This document shows positions 18,669 to 26,823 of a stretch of 64,000 nucleotides of DNA, piece by piece; within the stretch, counting starts at the first letter, position 1, and each line of letters opens with the position of its first letter. Location of the stretch: NCBI RefSeq assembly GCF_000721705.1, contig NZ_JOJL01000010.1, positions 186,001-250,000 on the forward strand, in the 5' to 3' direction. Origin of the DNA: Actinoplanes subtropicus. Lineage in GTDB: Bacteria; Actinomycetota; Actinomycetes; Mycobacteriales; Micromonosporaceae. The notes under the pieces are model-generated. The model was not told the DNA's origin, searched no databases, and saw only the letters and a program-made list of their open reading frames with translations. The position numbers and the translations under genes are program-made.

Positions 18669-18696
18669 CCGGGGCGGGCCACCGGGCCCGCCCCGG
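18669..18696. terminator. Bidirectional hairpin terminator between convergent genes
   Basis: CCGGGGCGGGCC (18669-18680) pairs perfectly with GGCCCGCCCCGG (18685-18696) around a 4-base loop. It lies 6 bases after the protease stop and 3 bases after the minus-strand stop of the lytic-transglycosylase-like gene, so it can end both transcripts. Confidence 0.8.
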
Positions 18697-18698
18697 CA

Positions 18699-19373
18699 TC
18701 AGTACGAGTGGTTCGCTTCCCAGTGCGTCCACGCGCCGCACGGCGTCTGGTACTTGCCCCGGATGTACCCGAGGCCCCACTTGATCTGGGTGGCCGGGTT
18801 CGTCCTCCAGTCGGATCCGACCGAGGCCATCTTGTTGCCCGGGAAGGCCTGCGGGATCCCGTACGCCCCGTTCGGGTTTTCGGCCTTGTGGTTCCAGCCG
18901 CTCTCCTTGTTCCACATGTTGTTCAGGCACGGGAACTGGTCGATGCCGTAGCCGGCCGCCAGCATCAGCGCGCAGCCGGTGGCCCGGTTGCCGCCGAACT
19001 CCTTGCACGACGTCGGAATCGGCCCGTTGTACGGGACCGTGCCGCCGGACGCCTTCGCCTTGTCCGCGGCCTTCTTCGCCTTCGCGGCCTGGGCCAGGTC
19101 ATGGGCCTTGCCGGCCACGTTCGTCGCCTCGGCCGACGCCTTCTCGGCGGCCTCCGACTCGGCCTCGCGCTGCCACGCGCGGGCGGCCACGTGCTCGTTC
19201 TGCCGGGCCTTCAGCAGCTGCATCTCGTCGGTCTGGACCTGGAAGGAGAGATCGACCGGGCCGCTCGGCCGAGCCGGGCGGCCCTCGCCGAGGTAGAGGC
19301 CACCGGCGGCGCCGGCCACCAGCAGGACGACCGACGCGACGCGCGCGCCGATCCGGCTCCACTGCCGATCCAC
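18699..19373 (-). CDS. Exported lytic-transglycosylase-like cell-wall protein
   Basis: A protein of about 224 residues. The GTG at 19373 follows GAAGGGAAG and leads into an N-terminal membrane anchor (RIGARVASVVLLVAGAAGGLYLG). An Ala/Lys-rich, probably coiled segment follows (about 45-110), then a C-terminal lysozyme-like domain with NNMWNKESGWN, where Glu is the likely catalytic residue, and NPNGAYGIPQAFPGNKMAS, DWRTNPATQIKWGLGYIRGKY. Such proteins cleave or bind peptidoglycan during growth. Two Cys pairs suit an extracellular site. The frame upstream of the GTG is rejected as it crosses the promoter. Confidence 0.85.
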   Translation of the reverse strand: MDRQWSRIGARVASVVLLVAGAAGGLYLGEGRPARPSGPVDLSFQVQTDEMQLLKARQNEHVAARAWQREAESEAAEKASAEATNVAGKAHDLAQAAKAKKAADKAKASGGTVPYNGPIPTSCKEFGGNRATGCALMLAAGYGIDQFPCLNNMWNKESGWNHKAENPNGAYGIPQAFPGNKMASVGSDWRTNPATQIKWGLGYIRGKYQTPCGAWTHWEANHSY

Positions 19374-19516
19374 GATCTTCCCTTCGCCGGGGGCCGAAGG
19401 CGGCGCCGGGGCGCGCCGCACCGCGCATAGTAACGGGCGCCGGAAGTAGCTGAAGCATCCCTCACCGGCGGCCCTCGCGCGGGCTCGCCGAGGGCGACTT
19501 TTCGTAACCCTTGGGT

Positions 19517-20036
19517 TGCACCCACGTGACACGCGTACCAGGCCGCATCGTGGCGTCGGCCCTGGGCATCACCCTGAGACTCTTCGCCCTCGGCCTGCTG
19601 CTGGCGACGGTCCTGGGCGTGGCCCTCGGCGCGGCGCTCGGCTCCTCCCGCTCGCTGAGCCGCGCCCTGAACCCGCTCTTCGAGTTCATCCGCGCCACTC
19701 CCGCCGCGGCGATCGTCCCCGCCGCCCTGGTCCTCTTCCAAGCGAACACCAAAACCGAAATCGGAATCATTGCGTACGGGACGGTCTGGCCGATCCTCCT
19801 CAACACGGCCGCGGCTCGTGCCTCGTTACCCGTCCTCCGCCTGGAGATGGCCGACTGCCTGCGGTTGAGCCCCGGCGACCGGCTCCGCAAGGTGGTCCTG
19901 CCGAGCCTGCTGCCCGAGATCGTCATCGGCGTCCGGATCGCCGTCCCGGTCTGATCGTCACGCTGCTGGTCGACTTCCTGGTCGCCACCGGCGGCATGGG
20001 CTACCTGCTGGTCCAGTACCAGCAGAGCGTCATGTT
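19517..20036 (+). pseudogene. ABC transporter permease remnant, truncated and frameshifted
   Basis: A fragment of a SsuC/TauC-type permease. Hydrophobic family sequence runs LRLFALGLLLATVLGVALGAALGSSR...FIRATPAAAIVPAALVLFQ...YGTVWPILLNTAAA...VVLPSLLPEIVIGVRIAVPV, then a TGA near 19954. The expected continuation LIVTLLVDFLVATGGMGYLLVQYQQS appears in another frame, so about one base (or four) is missing near 19950. The N-terminal ~70 residues are absent and the C-terminus stops at about 20035, where sequence of the opposite-strand hydrolase begins. No ATPase or substrate-binding partner is nearby. It is a dead fragment. Confidence 0.75.
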
Positions 20037-20585
20037 CCACCGCGCGCGGGTCGCGAACTGCTCGGGCCGCAGGTGCGGCGGCGGCCCGATGGCCTCCAGC
20101 TGCCGGATCGCCCGGCGGTGGCGCCGCGCACGGGCGGTGGTGAGCGCGAACCGGTAGGCGTTCTCCTCGATGGCCGGCCCGTCGATGTCCATGCCGACCG
20201 TGACCAGGGCCGATACCAGGTCGGGCCGGCGCGCCGCGGCGTACGCCGAGATCGTCGCGCCCATCGAGAACCCGGCCACGACCGGGGGCCGGCCGAAGCG
20301 GTCGGCCAGGATCGTGAGCAGCCGCACGGTGTCGTCGACCATCGCCTCGATGCTCAGCGCGGCCGCCGACCGCAGGGACCGCCCGCACCCGCGCTGATCC
20401 CAGTAGACGACGGTGAAGTCGTCCTCGAGCGCCAGCCGCCGGAAGGCCGGCACCTCGTTGAGCATCGGCAGGCCGGGGCCCATCTGCACCAGCAGCAGCG
20501 GCGGGTTGCCCGCCCTCGCGGCCCGGATGCGGATCCACTGCGTGCTGTCGCCCAGGTCGACGGACTCCCGCCGGTCGAGTTCCAT
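20001..20585 (-). pseudogene. Alpha/beta hydrolase (prolyl-aminopeptidase-like), 3' truncated
   Basis: The open frame gives 194 residues. It starts normally (MELDRRESVDLGDSTQWIRIRA) with the oxyanion region GPGLPM, the nucleophile elbow GFSMG (Ser) and YWDQRGCGRS, as in the proline iminopeptidase-like hydrolases. Hydrolase sequence ends at about FATRARW; the last ten residues are read out of the permease remnant. The Asp and His of the triad, expected in the missing half, are gone. It is therefore probably inactive. The two remnants meet at about 20030-20040, the mark of a deletion that took both 3' ends. Confidence 0.75.
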
Positions 20586-20646
20586 GGCGCCACGCTCCCG
20601 CCGTTTCGGCCACCTCGATGACGTTAGACCCGGGGTTCGGCTACTC

Positions 20647-20682
20647 TTCCGGCCGGTGTTCCGGCCGGTCTTCCGGCCGCCT
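20647..20682. repeat. Three 12-bp tandem repeats before a glycosyltransferase gene
   Basis: TTCCGGCCGGTG, TTCCGGCCGGTC and TTCCGGCCGCCT follow each other and end just before the GGAGGAGG ribosome site of the gene at 20696. They lie in its 5' untranslated region. Confidence 0.8.
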
Positions 20683-20695
20683 GGAGGAGGTAGGG

Positions 20696-21700
20696 ATGAA
20701 CGTGTCGTCGCTGGACCTCTCCGTGGTGACGCCGATGTACAACGAGCGCGAGGCGGTCGACCACTTCGTCGCCCGGCTGCGGCCCGTCCTCGACCGGCTC
20801 GGCCTGGCGTACGAGGTCGTGGCCGTCGACGACGGCAGCCGCGACGCGACCGTGGCGCGCCTGCTCGAGCTGCGGGCCGGCTGGCCGCAGCTGCGGGTCG
20901 TCGCGCTGCGCCGCAACGTCGGGCACCAGGCCGCGCTCGCCGCCGGGCTGCGCTCGGCCCGCGGCGACTACGTGGTCAGCATCGACGCCGACCTGCAGGA
21001 CCCGCCGGAGACGATCGGCGACATGCTCGCCGTCGCCCGGGAGAAGGCCGTCGACGTCGTGTACGGGGTGCGCCACGACCGCAGCTCGGACACGATCTTC
21101 AAGCGGCGTACGGCCGGCGTCTACTACTGGACGATGCGGCGCCTGGTCGGCCCCTGGGTGAGCGACCAGGCCGGCGACTTCCGGCTGATGAGCCGCGCGG
21201 TGGTCGACGTGCTCAACGACCTGCCCGAGCAGCGGCCGGTCTACCGCCTGATGGTGCCCTCGCTCGGCTTCTCCAGCGCCGAGGTCAGCTACGTGCGGGC
21301 CGAGCGGGTCGCCGGCGAGACCAAGTACCCGCTCAGCAAGATGATCAAGCTGACCCTGGACAGCGTGACCAGTTTCTCGGCGACGCCGCTGCGGATCGCC
21401 ACCTGGCTGGGGCTGCTCAGCTTCCTGCTCTGCCTGGGCCTGATGGTCAGCGCGCTGGTGGCCTGGGGCCTGGGCGCGGTGGTGCCGGGCTGGACGTCGC
21501 TGTACGTCGCGGTGCTGCTGCTCGGCGGCGTCCAGCTGATCTGCCTGGGGCTGCTCGGGGAGTACATCGGGCGGATCTACGCCGCCGTCCAGAATCGGCC
21601 GCCCTTCCTCGTCGCGATGGACACCGAAGCCGCGATGGACACCGAGGTCGCGATGGACACCGACGACGCCGAGCCTCAGATTTCGTTGCCCCAGAAGTAG
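20696..21700 (+). CDS. GT2 polyprenyl-phosphate glycosyltransferase (DPM1/GtrB-like), copy 1
   Basis: A 334-residue family 2 glycosyltransferase with a catalytic domain (LSVVTPMYNEREAV, VAVDDGSRDAT, SIDADLQDPPE with the DxD-type metal site, DQAGDFRLMSR) and two C-terminal membrane helices (LGLLSFLLCLGLMVSALVAWGLG and VAVLLLGGVQLICLGLLGEYIGR). The family loads a sugar from a nucleotide donor onto polyprenyl phosphate at the inner membrane. GGAGGAGG precedes the ATG. The last 18 residues include three AMDTE/D units encoded by an 18-bp tandem repeat at 21614-21667. A close paralogue lies at 22948-23964. Confidence 0.88.
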   Translation: MNVSSLDLSVVTPMYNEREAVDHFVARLRPVLDRLGLAYEVVAVDDGSRDATVARLLELRAGWPQLRVVALRRNVGHQAALAAGLRSARGDYVVSIDADLQDPPETIGDMLAVAREKAVDVVYGVRHDRSSDTIFKRRTAGVYYWTMRRLVGPWVSDQAGDFRLMSRAVVDVLNDLPEQRPVYRLMVPSLGFSSAEVSYVRAERVAGETKYPLSKMIKLTLDSVTSFSATPLRIATWLGLLSFLLCLGLMVSALVAWGLGAVVPGWTSLYVAVLLLGGVQLICLGLLGEYIGRIYAAVQNRPPFLVAMDTEAAMDTEVAMDTDDAEPQISLPQK

Positions 21701-22739
21701 CGGCACACCATCTCGACCCGCTGCAGCTTGACCTTCTGCTCGTCGGCGGTCATCAGCGGCGCGCCGGCCGAGGGGGCGAAACCGGCGTTCGGGGCGAACG
21801 CCACGTCGACGCTGCGGCGGTCCGCGATCTCGTCGGCGATCGCCAGCAGGTCGTCCATCGGCTCGGGGGCGGGCACCGAGACGTCGACGATGCCGAAGCT
21901 GACCGCGATGCCGGCCGGGATGTCGTCGAACGGCAGCCGCCGGGCCGGGCCGGCCGGGAAGTCGACGCACAGCCGGTGGAACGGGTCCCGCCGACGAGCC
22001 GGTCGAGCGCGCCGGGGTCGTACCCGCTCTCCGTCGTCGCGAACGGCCCGTGGTCGGTGAGATCCAGGCCGACCCGGAAGTCCGGCGGCGCGCCGAGCCC
22101 GGTGACCGCGGATCGGTCGGCCGCGATGACCGCCTCGAGCACCGCGCCGGCCTCGGCCACCCGGGCCCGGCCGTCGGCCGTGAGCAGCGGGACGAGCAGC
22201 GGGTTGCCGAGGGTCACGTACGCCACCCCCTGCGCGGCCAGCGCCGCGATCTCGGCCCGCAGGATCGCGGCCAGTTCCTCGCCCACCGGCTCGACCGTGC
22301 CCGGGCCGGCGGACGGGTCGCTCAGCAGCGCCAGGTAACCGGGCGAGGGCAGCGTGCCGAAGACCGGGCGATCGACCGTACGCAGCAGCGGCTCCTCCTC
22401 GTGCTCGGCCAGCCGCCCCTCGGCCGCCAGCGGGCCGCGGACCGCCCGGCGGCGGGCTGGGGCGATCCCCACCAGGTCGGCGATCGGGTGCTCCGGGGCG
22501 GCGTCCTCGAAGCCGTCGACGTGGTCGTGGACGACCGACTCGAAGTGCTCCCGCCGGAACTGCCCGTCGCCGACCGCGGAGAGGGTCAGGCGCCGCTGCT
22601 CGTGGGCGGTGGCGACGGCCGCGTCCCGCTCGGCCGCCGCGCTCGACACGGCGTTGCCGGACGCCCGGGCGGACCGGAGCTCGGCCGGACGGACCAGGCT
22701 GCCGTGCTGGTCGATGTGGTACTGGAAGTCGTCGGCCAC
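21676..22739 (-). pseudogene. MetE-like (methionine synthase II superfamily) gene with frameshift
   Basis: A GTG at 22739 after AGGAGAGG starts VADDFQYHIDQHGSLVRPAELR..., and the frame follows the MetE/YxjG fold down to ALDRLVGG at about 21985. There the homologous sequence (DPFHRLCVDFPAGPARRLPFDDIPAGIAVSFGIVDVSVPAPEPMDDLLAIADEIADRR...) moves to another frame and ends MVCRYFWGNEI. One base is missing or two are extra. The joined protein would be about 354 residues. The Cys of the usual QCGF zinc motif is Ala (APNAGFAPSA) and no HxC pair is visible, so even the joined protein would lack the methionine-synthase zinc site. It may be a real pseudogene or a sequence error. Confidence 0.7.
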
Positions 22740-22947
22740 GGACCTCTCCTCCGGCGCTGGGGCGGTGAATCTCGCCGAGGCTATGACAATCGCCGGAGGG
22801 CAGGTACGCCGTCGCGCGCATCCCATGGTGAAACACGCGAAGTTCTCTTTCGGGCCATCGCAGGGTAGGGTCGGCCCCCGATTCTCTGGCCCCCGCGCGC
22901 CCGCGCCATACTTCGGAGCGCGGGGTCACCAATCAGTCGGGAGCATC

Positions 22948-23964
22948 GTGTCACTGGTGGCATTGTCGGTCGTAACGCCGATGTTCAACGAGCGCGAGGC
23001 GGTCGATCACTTCGTGGCCCGGCTCCGGCCGGTGCTCGACGGGCTCGCCGTGCCGTACGAGGTCGTCGCGGTCGACGACGGCAGCAGCGACGCCACAGTC
23101 GCGCGGTTGCTGCAGCTGCGGGCCGACTGGCCGCAGCTGCGGGTGGTGGCGCTGCGCCGGAACGTCGGACATCAGACGGCGCTGCGTGCGGGCCTGCGGG
23201 CCGCGCGCGGCGAGCACGTGGTGAGCATCGACGCCGACCTGCAGGACCCGCCCGAGGTGATCGGCGAGATGCTGGCCAAGGCGCGGGCCGAGCAGGTCGA
23301 CGTGGTCTACGGCGTACGCAGCGACCGCAGCACCGACACGGTGTTCAAGCGCCGGACCGCCGGCGTCTACTACTGGATGATGAAGCGGCTGGTCGGGCCG
23401 TGGGTCAGCGACCAGGCCGGCGACTTCCGGCTGATGAGCCGCGCGGTGGTCGACGTGCTCAACGACCTGCCCGAGCCCCGCCCGGTGTACCGGCTGGTGG
23501 TGCCGTCGCTCGGCTTCTCCAGCGCCGAGGTCGGCTACGTCCGCGAGGACCGGGTCGCCGGCAAGACCAAGTACCCGCTCAGCAAGATGATCAAGCTGAC
23601 CTTCGACAGCATCACCGGGTTCTCCGCCGCGCCGCTGAAGATCGCGACCTGGGTCGGGCTGCTCAGCTTCGTGCTGTGCCTGGTGCTGATCATCACGGCG
23701 CTGGGCGCCTGGAGCGTCGGGACGACCGTGCCGGGCTGGACGTCGCTGTACATCGCCGTCCTGCTGCTCGGCGGCATCCAGCTGATCTGCGTCGGCATGC
23801 TCGGCGAGTACATCGGCCGCATCTACGCCGCGACCCAGGGCCGGCCGGCTTTCCTCGTCTCCTTCGACACCGACCAGCAGGAGCCGGCCGGGTTCGCGGT
23901 CGCCGACCCCTTGCCCGACGACCCGGCCGACCGGCTCCAGCGGGAGCACGAGACCATCTCCTGA
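22948..23964 (+). CDS. GT2 polyprenyl-phosphate glycosyltransferase (DPM1/GtrB-like), copy 2
   Basis: A 338-residue paralogue of the protein at 20696, the two being near-identical over most of the catalytic domain and membrane helices (for example VVTPMFNEREAVDHFVARL and FKRRTAGVYYW). GTG at 22948 follows a GGGAG site. It differs mainly in the last 30 residues (FDTDQQEPAGFAVADPLPDDPADRLQ...), where copy 1 has AMDTE repeats. It has the same GT2 metal-binding and acceptor motifs plus two C-terminal membrane helices, so it should load a sugar onto polyprenyl phosphate. Whether both copies work, and on which sugars, is unknown. Confidence 0.87.
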   Translation: MSLVALSVVTPMFNEREAVDHFVARLRPVLDGLAVPYEVVAVDDGSSDATVARLLQLRADWPQLRVVALRRNVGHQTALRAGLRAARGEHVVSIDADLQDPPEVIGEMLAKARAEQVDVVYGVRSDRSTDTVFKRRTAGVYYWMMKRLVGPWVSDQAGDFRLMSRAVVDVLNDLPEPRPVYRLVVPSLGFSSAEVGYVREDRVAGKTKYPLSKMIKLTFDSITGFSAAPLKIATWVGLLSFVLCLVLIITALGAWSVGTTVPGWTSLYIAVLLLGGIQLICVGMLGEYIGRIYAATQGRPAFLVSFDTDQQEPAGFAVADPLPDDPADRLQREHETIS

Positions 23965-24068
23965 CCCCGCGCGCTCATCCACGGCGGATGAAAGCGCGGC
24001 CGCATCCTTGTGCCCGCCGGCATTGACCTGGGACTATCCGGAAATCCCAGGGGCCGGAGGGCCGGGTC

Positions 24069-25160
24069 ATGAGCACAGAGGCGACGCTGGTCTTCCTGAC
24101 CGTGGTGGGCGCGCGGTTCGTGGTGCCGCTGTTCATCCCGCGCTACCCGCTGCCGGCGATCGTCACGGCGCTGGTCCTCGACGGCATCGACCAGTCGGTG
24201 TTCCAGTGGTTCGGCTACGATCCGCCCGGCTACCAGGGCTACGACAAGGCGATGGACATGTTCTACCTGTCCGTCGCCTACCTGTCGGTGCTGCGCAACT
24301 GGACCAGCCGGCCGGCCTTCCAGGTCGCCCGTTTCCTGTTCTTCTACCGGCTGGCCGGCGTGGTGCTCTTCGAGCTGCTCCACAACCGGGTCCTGCTCCT
24401 GATCTTCCCGAACACCTTCGAATACTTCTTCATCGCGTACGAGATAGTCCGCCTGAGATGGAACCCGGCCCGGGTGAGCATGCGTCGCTGGGTGATCACC
24501 GCCGGGTGCATCTGGGTCTTCGTCAAGCTGCCGCAGGAGTGGTGGATCCACGTCGCGCAGCTGGACTTCACGGACACGGTGGCCGCCCACCCGGTGCTGA
24601 TCCCGATCCTGGCGGTGCTGGCGGTCGGGGCCGCGCTGTGGATCTGGCTGTGGTTGTGGCCGCGGCTGCCGGAGCCCGCGTGGAAGCTGCACGTGGCGGC
24701 CGATCCGCTGCCGGTCGAGATGGACACGGCGGCGGAACGGGACCAGTGGGTCTCCCGGCACTGGCGGGTCTGGTCGGCCGCGACGCTGGAGAAGGTGGTG
24801 CTCATCGGGCTGCTCTGCGTGATCTACGGCCAGGTGCTGCCCGGCCGGCGGTCGAGCGACCTGGAGCTGTTCCTGGGCATCGCGGCGTTCGTCGTGGCCA
24901 ACGCGGCGATCAGCCTCGCGGTGGCCCGGCGGGCCGGGAGCGTGGAGTCGGCGGCGGCGGCGTTCGGGCTGCGGGCGGTGGTCAACGTCGGGTTGGTGGT
25001 GGGGGCGAGCTGGCTGCTCAACCAGTTCGGCGGCGATCTGAACCTGGCGGTGGCGCTGTTCTTCGCGCTGCTGCTCAGCCTGCTGATCACGCTGGACGAC
25101 CGGTTCCGGCCGGTCGGTCAGCTGCGGCTCGAGTCGGCCTTGGTCGCATCGCGGCCATGA
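24069..25160 (+). CDS. Hypothetical polytopic membrane protein
   Basis: A 363-residue protein with about nine hydrophobic segments and many Trp and Arg residues at their ends (MFYLSVAYLSVLRNW, VARFLFFYRLAGVVLFELL, IFPNTFEYFFIAYEIVRLRW, VLIPILAVLAVGAALWIWLWLW, LFLGIAAFVVANAAISLAVARRA). I do not recognise a family. It lies 104 bp after the second GT2 gene and could be co-transcribed, which would hint at a role in lipid-linked sugar handling. Its 3' end overlaps the convergent cutC by 74 bp. Confidence 0.7.
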   Translation: MSTEATLVFLTVVGARFVVPLFIPRYPLPAIVTALVLDGIDQSVFQWFGYDPPGYQGYDKAMDMFYLSVAYLSVLRNWTSRPAFQVARFLFFYRLAGVVLFELLHNRVLLLIFPNTFEYFFIAYEIVRLRWNPARVSMRRWVITAGCIWVFVKLPQEWWIHVAQLDFTDTVAAHPVLIPILAVLAVGAALWIWLWLWPRLPEPAWKLHVAADPLPVEMDTAAERDQWVSRHWRVWSAATLEKVVLIGLLCVIYGQVLPGRRSSDLELFLGIAAFVVANAAISLAVARRAGSVESAAAAFGLRAVVNVGLVVGASWLLNQFGGDLNLAVALFFALLLSLLITLDDRFRPVGQLRLESALVASRP

Positions 25161-25845
25161 TCTGGGCGGCCTGGCGTTCGTCGGTGGTCTCGCGTCCGTG
25201 CTCGCCGGCCGGGGCGGAGCTGCCCAGGGCGATGCCGACCGGGTCGCTGACGGTGCGTTTCGCCGAGGCGTGGATCGCGTCCACGCCGGTGCGGAGGATC
25301 GCGTCGACCAGTCCGGGGTGGACTCCCCCGCCCGCCATGATCTCGATCCGGCCGGCGGCGGCGCGGACCGCGCTCGCCAGCCGGGGCAGGTCGGTCGCCG
25401 AGGCGAGGATGCGCCACACGCCGAGCCGGATCAGGGTCTCGATCTCCCGATCGGGGTCGGTGAGCGTGTCGAAGGCGCGGTGAAAGGTCACCGGCAACTC
25501 ACCGGCGGCCTCGACGACCCGCTCGATGAGGTTGGTGTCCACCCGGCCCGCCCGAACCCCACCGACCACCACCCCGGCGACGCCCAGCCCGACTTTCCGG
25601 ATATCTCGGGTTATCAACCGCACTTCGTCGGGGTCATAGGCGAAGCCGCCGGGGCGCGGCCGGATCAGCACGTGCACCGGCGGGATACCGGGCGTCTCCA
25701 GGGCCGTCTCGATCAGGCCCCACGACGGGGTGAGACCGCCGAGCGCGAGCGCCGCGCACAGCTCGATCCGGTCGACGCCTAGCCGCGCGGCCACCTGAAG
25801 GCCGTGCGGATCCTGGACCGCGAGCTCGAAATCCACCATGCCCAT
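25087..25845 (-). CDS. cutC: CutC-family protein
   Basis: A 252-residue TIM-barrel protein with CutC marks: FELAVQDPHGLQVAARLGVDRIELCAALALGGLTPS, VHVLIRPRPGGFAYDPDEV, LPVTFHRAFD, ILASATDLPRL, IEIMAGGGVHPGLV and IHASAKR. CutC was named for copper homeostasis, though a direct copper role is contested. The start MGMVDFELAV lies in a 114-bp gap shared with the divergent MpaB-like gene. Confidence 0.85.
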   Translation of the reverse strand: MGMVDFELAVQDPHGLQVAARLGVDRIELCAALALGGLTPSWGLIETALETPGIPPVHVLIRPRPGGFAYDPDEVRLITRDIRKVGLGVAGVVVGGVRAGRVDTNLIERVVEAAGELPVTFHRAFDTLTDPDREIETLIRLGVWRILASATDLPRLASAVRAAAGRIEIMAGGGVHPGLVDAILRTGVDAIHASAKRTVSDPVGIALGSSAPAGEHGRETTDERQAAQIMAAMRPRPTRAAADRPAGTGRPA

Positions 25846-25959
25846 GATCGGATCCTATCGACTGCGATAAATTTGGGAGCGCTCCCCGCCCGTACTGGAA
25901 GGAAAGTTTAATAAAACGCCTGTCATCGCGGCGGGCTCCGAAGGCACGATGATGGGCTC

Positions 25960-26823
25960 ATGTTCGGCCGACACCGCAATGTGGACCGCATCGCCGCCCT
26001 GGACCCGGACCGGGACCACCTGGAGATCTACCAGATCTCGGCCGGGCTGGAGTTCCCCTGGGACTACACCCGGGCGCTGGAGTTCGCGCTGTTCCGCACC
26101 TATTGCGTGCCGACGATCTCCCGGCTGCTGGCCGCGACCGGCGAGTTCGAGAAGCGCCCGCAGCAGCGCTACGACGACACCGCGCTGCTGATGGCCGAGA
26201 TCGCCGCGCACGGCTACGACTCCCCACGCGGGCGTGAGGCGCTGCGCGTGGTGAACCGCGCCCACGGCCGCTACGCCATCGCCAACCAGGACATGCTCTA
26301 CGTGCTGTCCACGTTCGTCTACGACCCGATCGCGTGGCTGGCCCGGTACGGCTGGCGGCCGCTGCACGAGCACGAGCGCCTGGCCGCGTTCCACTACTAC
26401 CGCGCGGTCGGCGCCCGGATGGGCATCCGCGACATCCCCACCGAGTACGACACGTTCGCCGCCTTCAAGCGTAACTACGAGGCCGAGCACTTCGTCTACT
26501 CGGACACCAACCGCCGGGTGGGCGAGTACACGGTCGGCCTGTTCGCCGCCTGGTTCCCGGGCTTCCTGCGGCCCGCGGTGCGGCTGGGCGTCCGGGGCAT
26601 GCTCGACGAGCCGATGCTGCGCGCCTTCGGCTTCGACCCGGCCCCGGCCTGGGTCGGCAGGATGGCGTCGGCCGGCCTGCAGGCCCGGGCCGCGGTCGTA
26701 CGCCTGCTCCCGCCCCGGCGCCGCTCGGTCCTGGGCGTCGCCAAGCGCAATCGCACCTACCCCGGTTATCCGACCGGCTACCGCCCGTCCGACCTGGGCG
26801 CGCCGGCCCCGGCCCCGGAATAG
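25960..26823 (+). CDS. MpaB/DUF2236-family oxygenase-like protein, copy A
   Basis: A 287-residue protein of the family that includes fungal MpaB and rubber oxygenase-like proteins (DUF2236), some of which are haem oxygenases acting on long hydrophobic chains. Visible marks are RVVNRAHGRYAIANQDMLYVLSTFVYDP (with a conserved His), RLAAFHYYRAVGARMGIRDIP and the YEAEHFVYSDTNRRVGEY region. No signal peptide is seen. The gene converges on the acyl-CoA ligase with a 46-bp overlap. A second family member lies just upstream of that ligase. Confidence 0.75.
   Translation: MFGRHRNVDRIAALDPDRDHLEIYQISAGLEFPWDYTRALEFALFRTYCVPTISRLLAATGEFEKRPQQRYDDTALLMAEIAAHGYDSPRGREALRVVNRAHGRYAIANQDMLYVLSTFVYDPIAWLARYGWRPLHEHERLAAFHYYRAVGARMGIRDIPTEYDTFAAFKRNYEAEHFVYSDTNRRVGEYTVGLFAAWFPGFLRPAVRLGVRGMLDEPMLRAFGFDPAPAWVGRMASAGLQARAAVVRLLPPRRRSVLGVAKRNRTYPGYPTGYRPSDLGAPAPAPE

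Noticed and set aside
15802..19008. 1068-codon minus-strand ORF across the protease gene
   Set aside because: It is the antisense of the M36 protease, with only low-complexity Arg/Val/Gly-rich translation and no domain.
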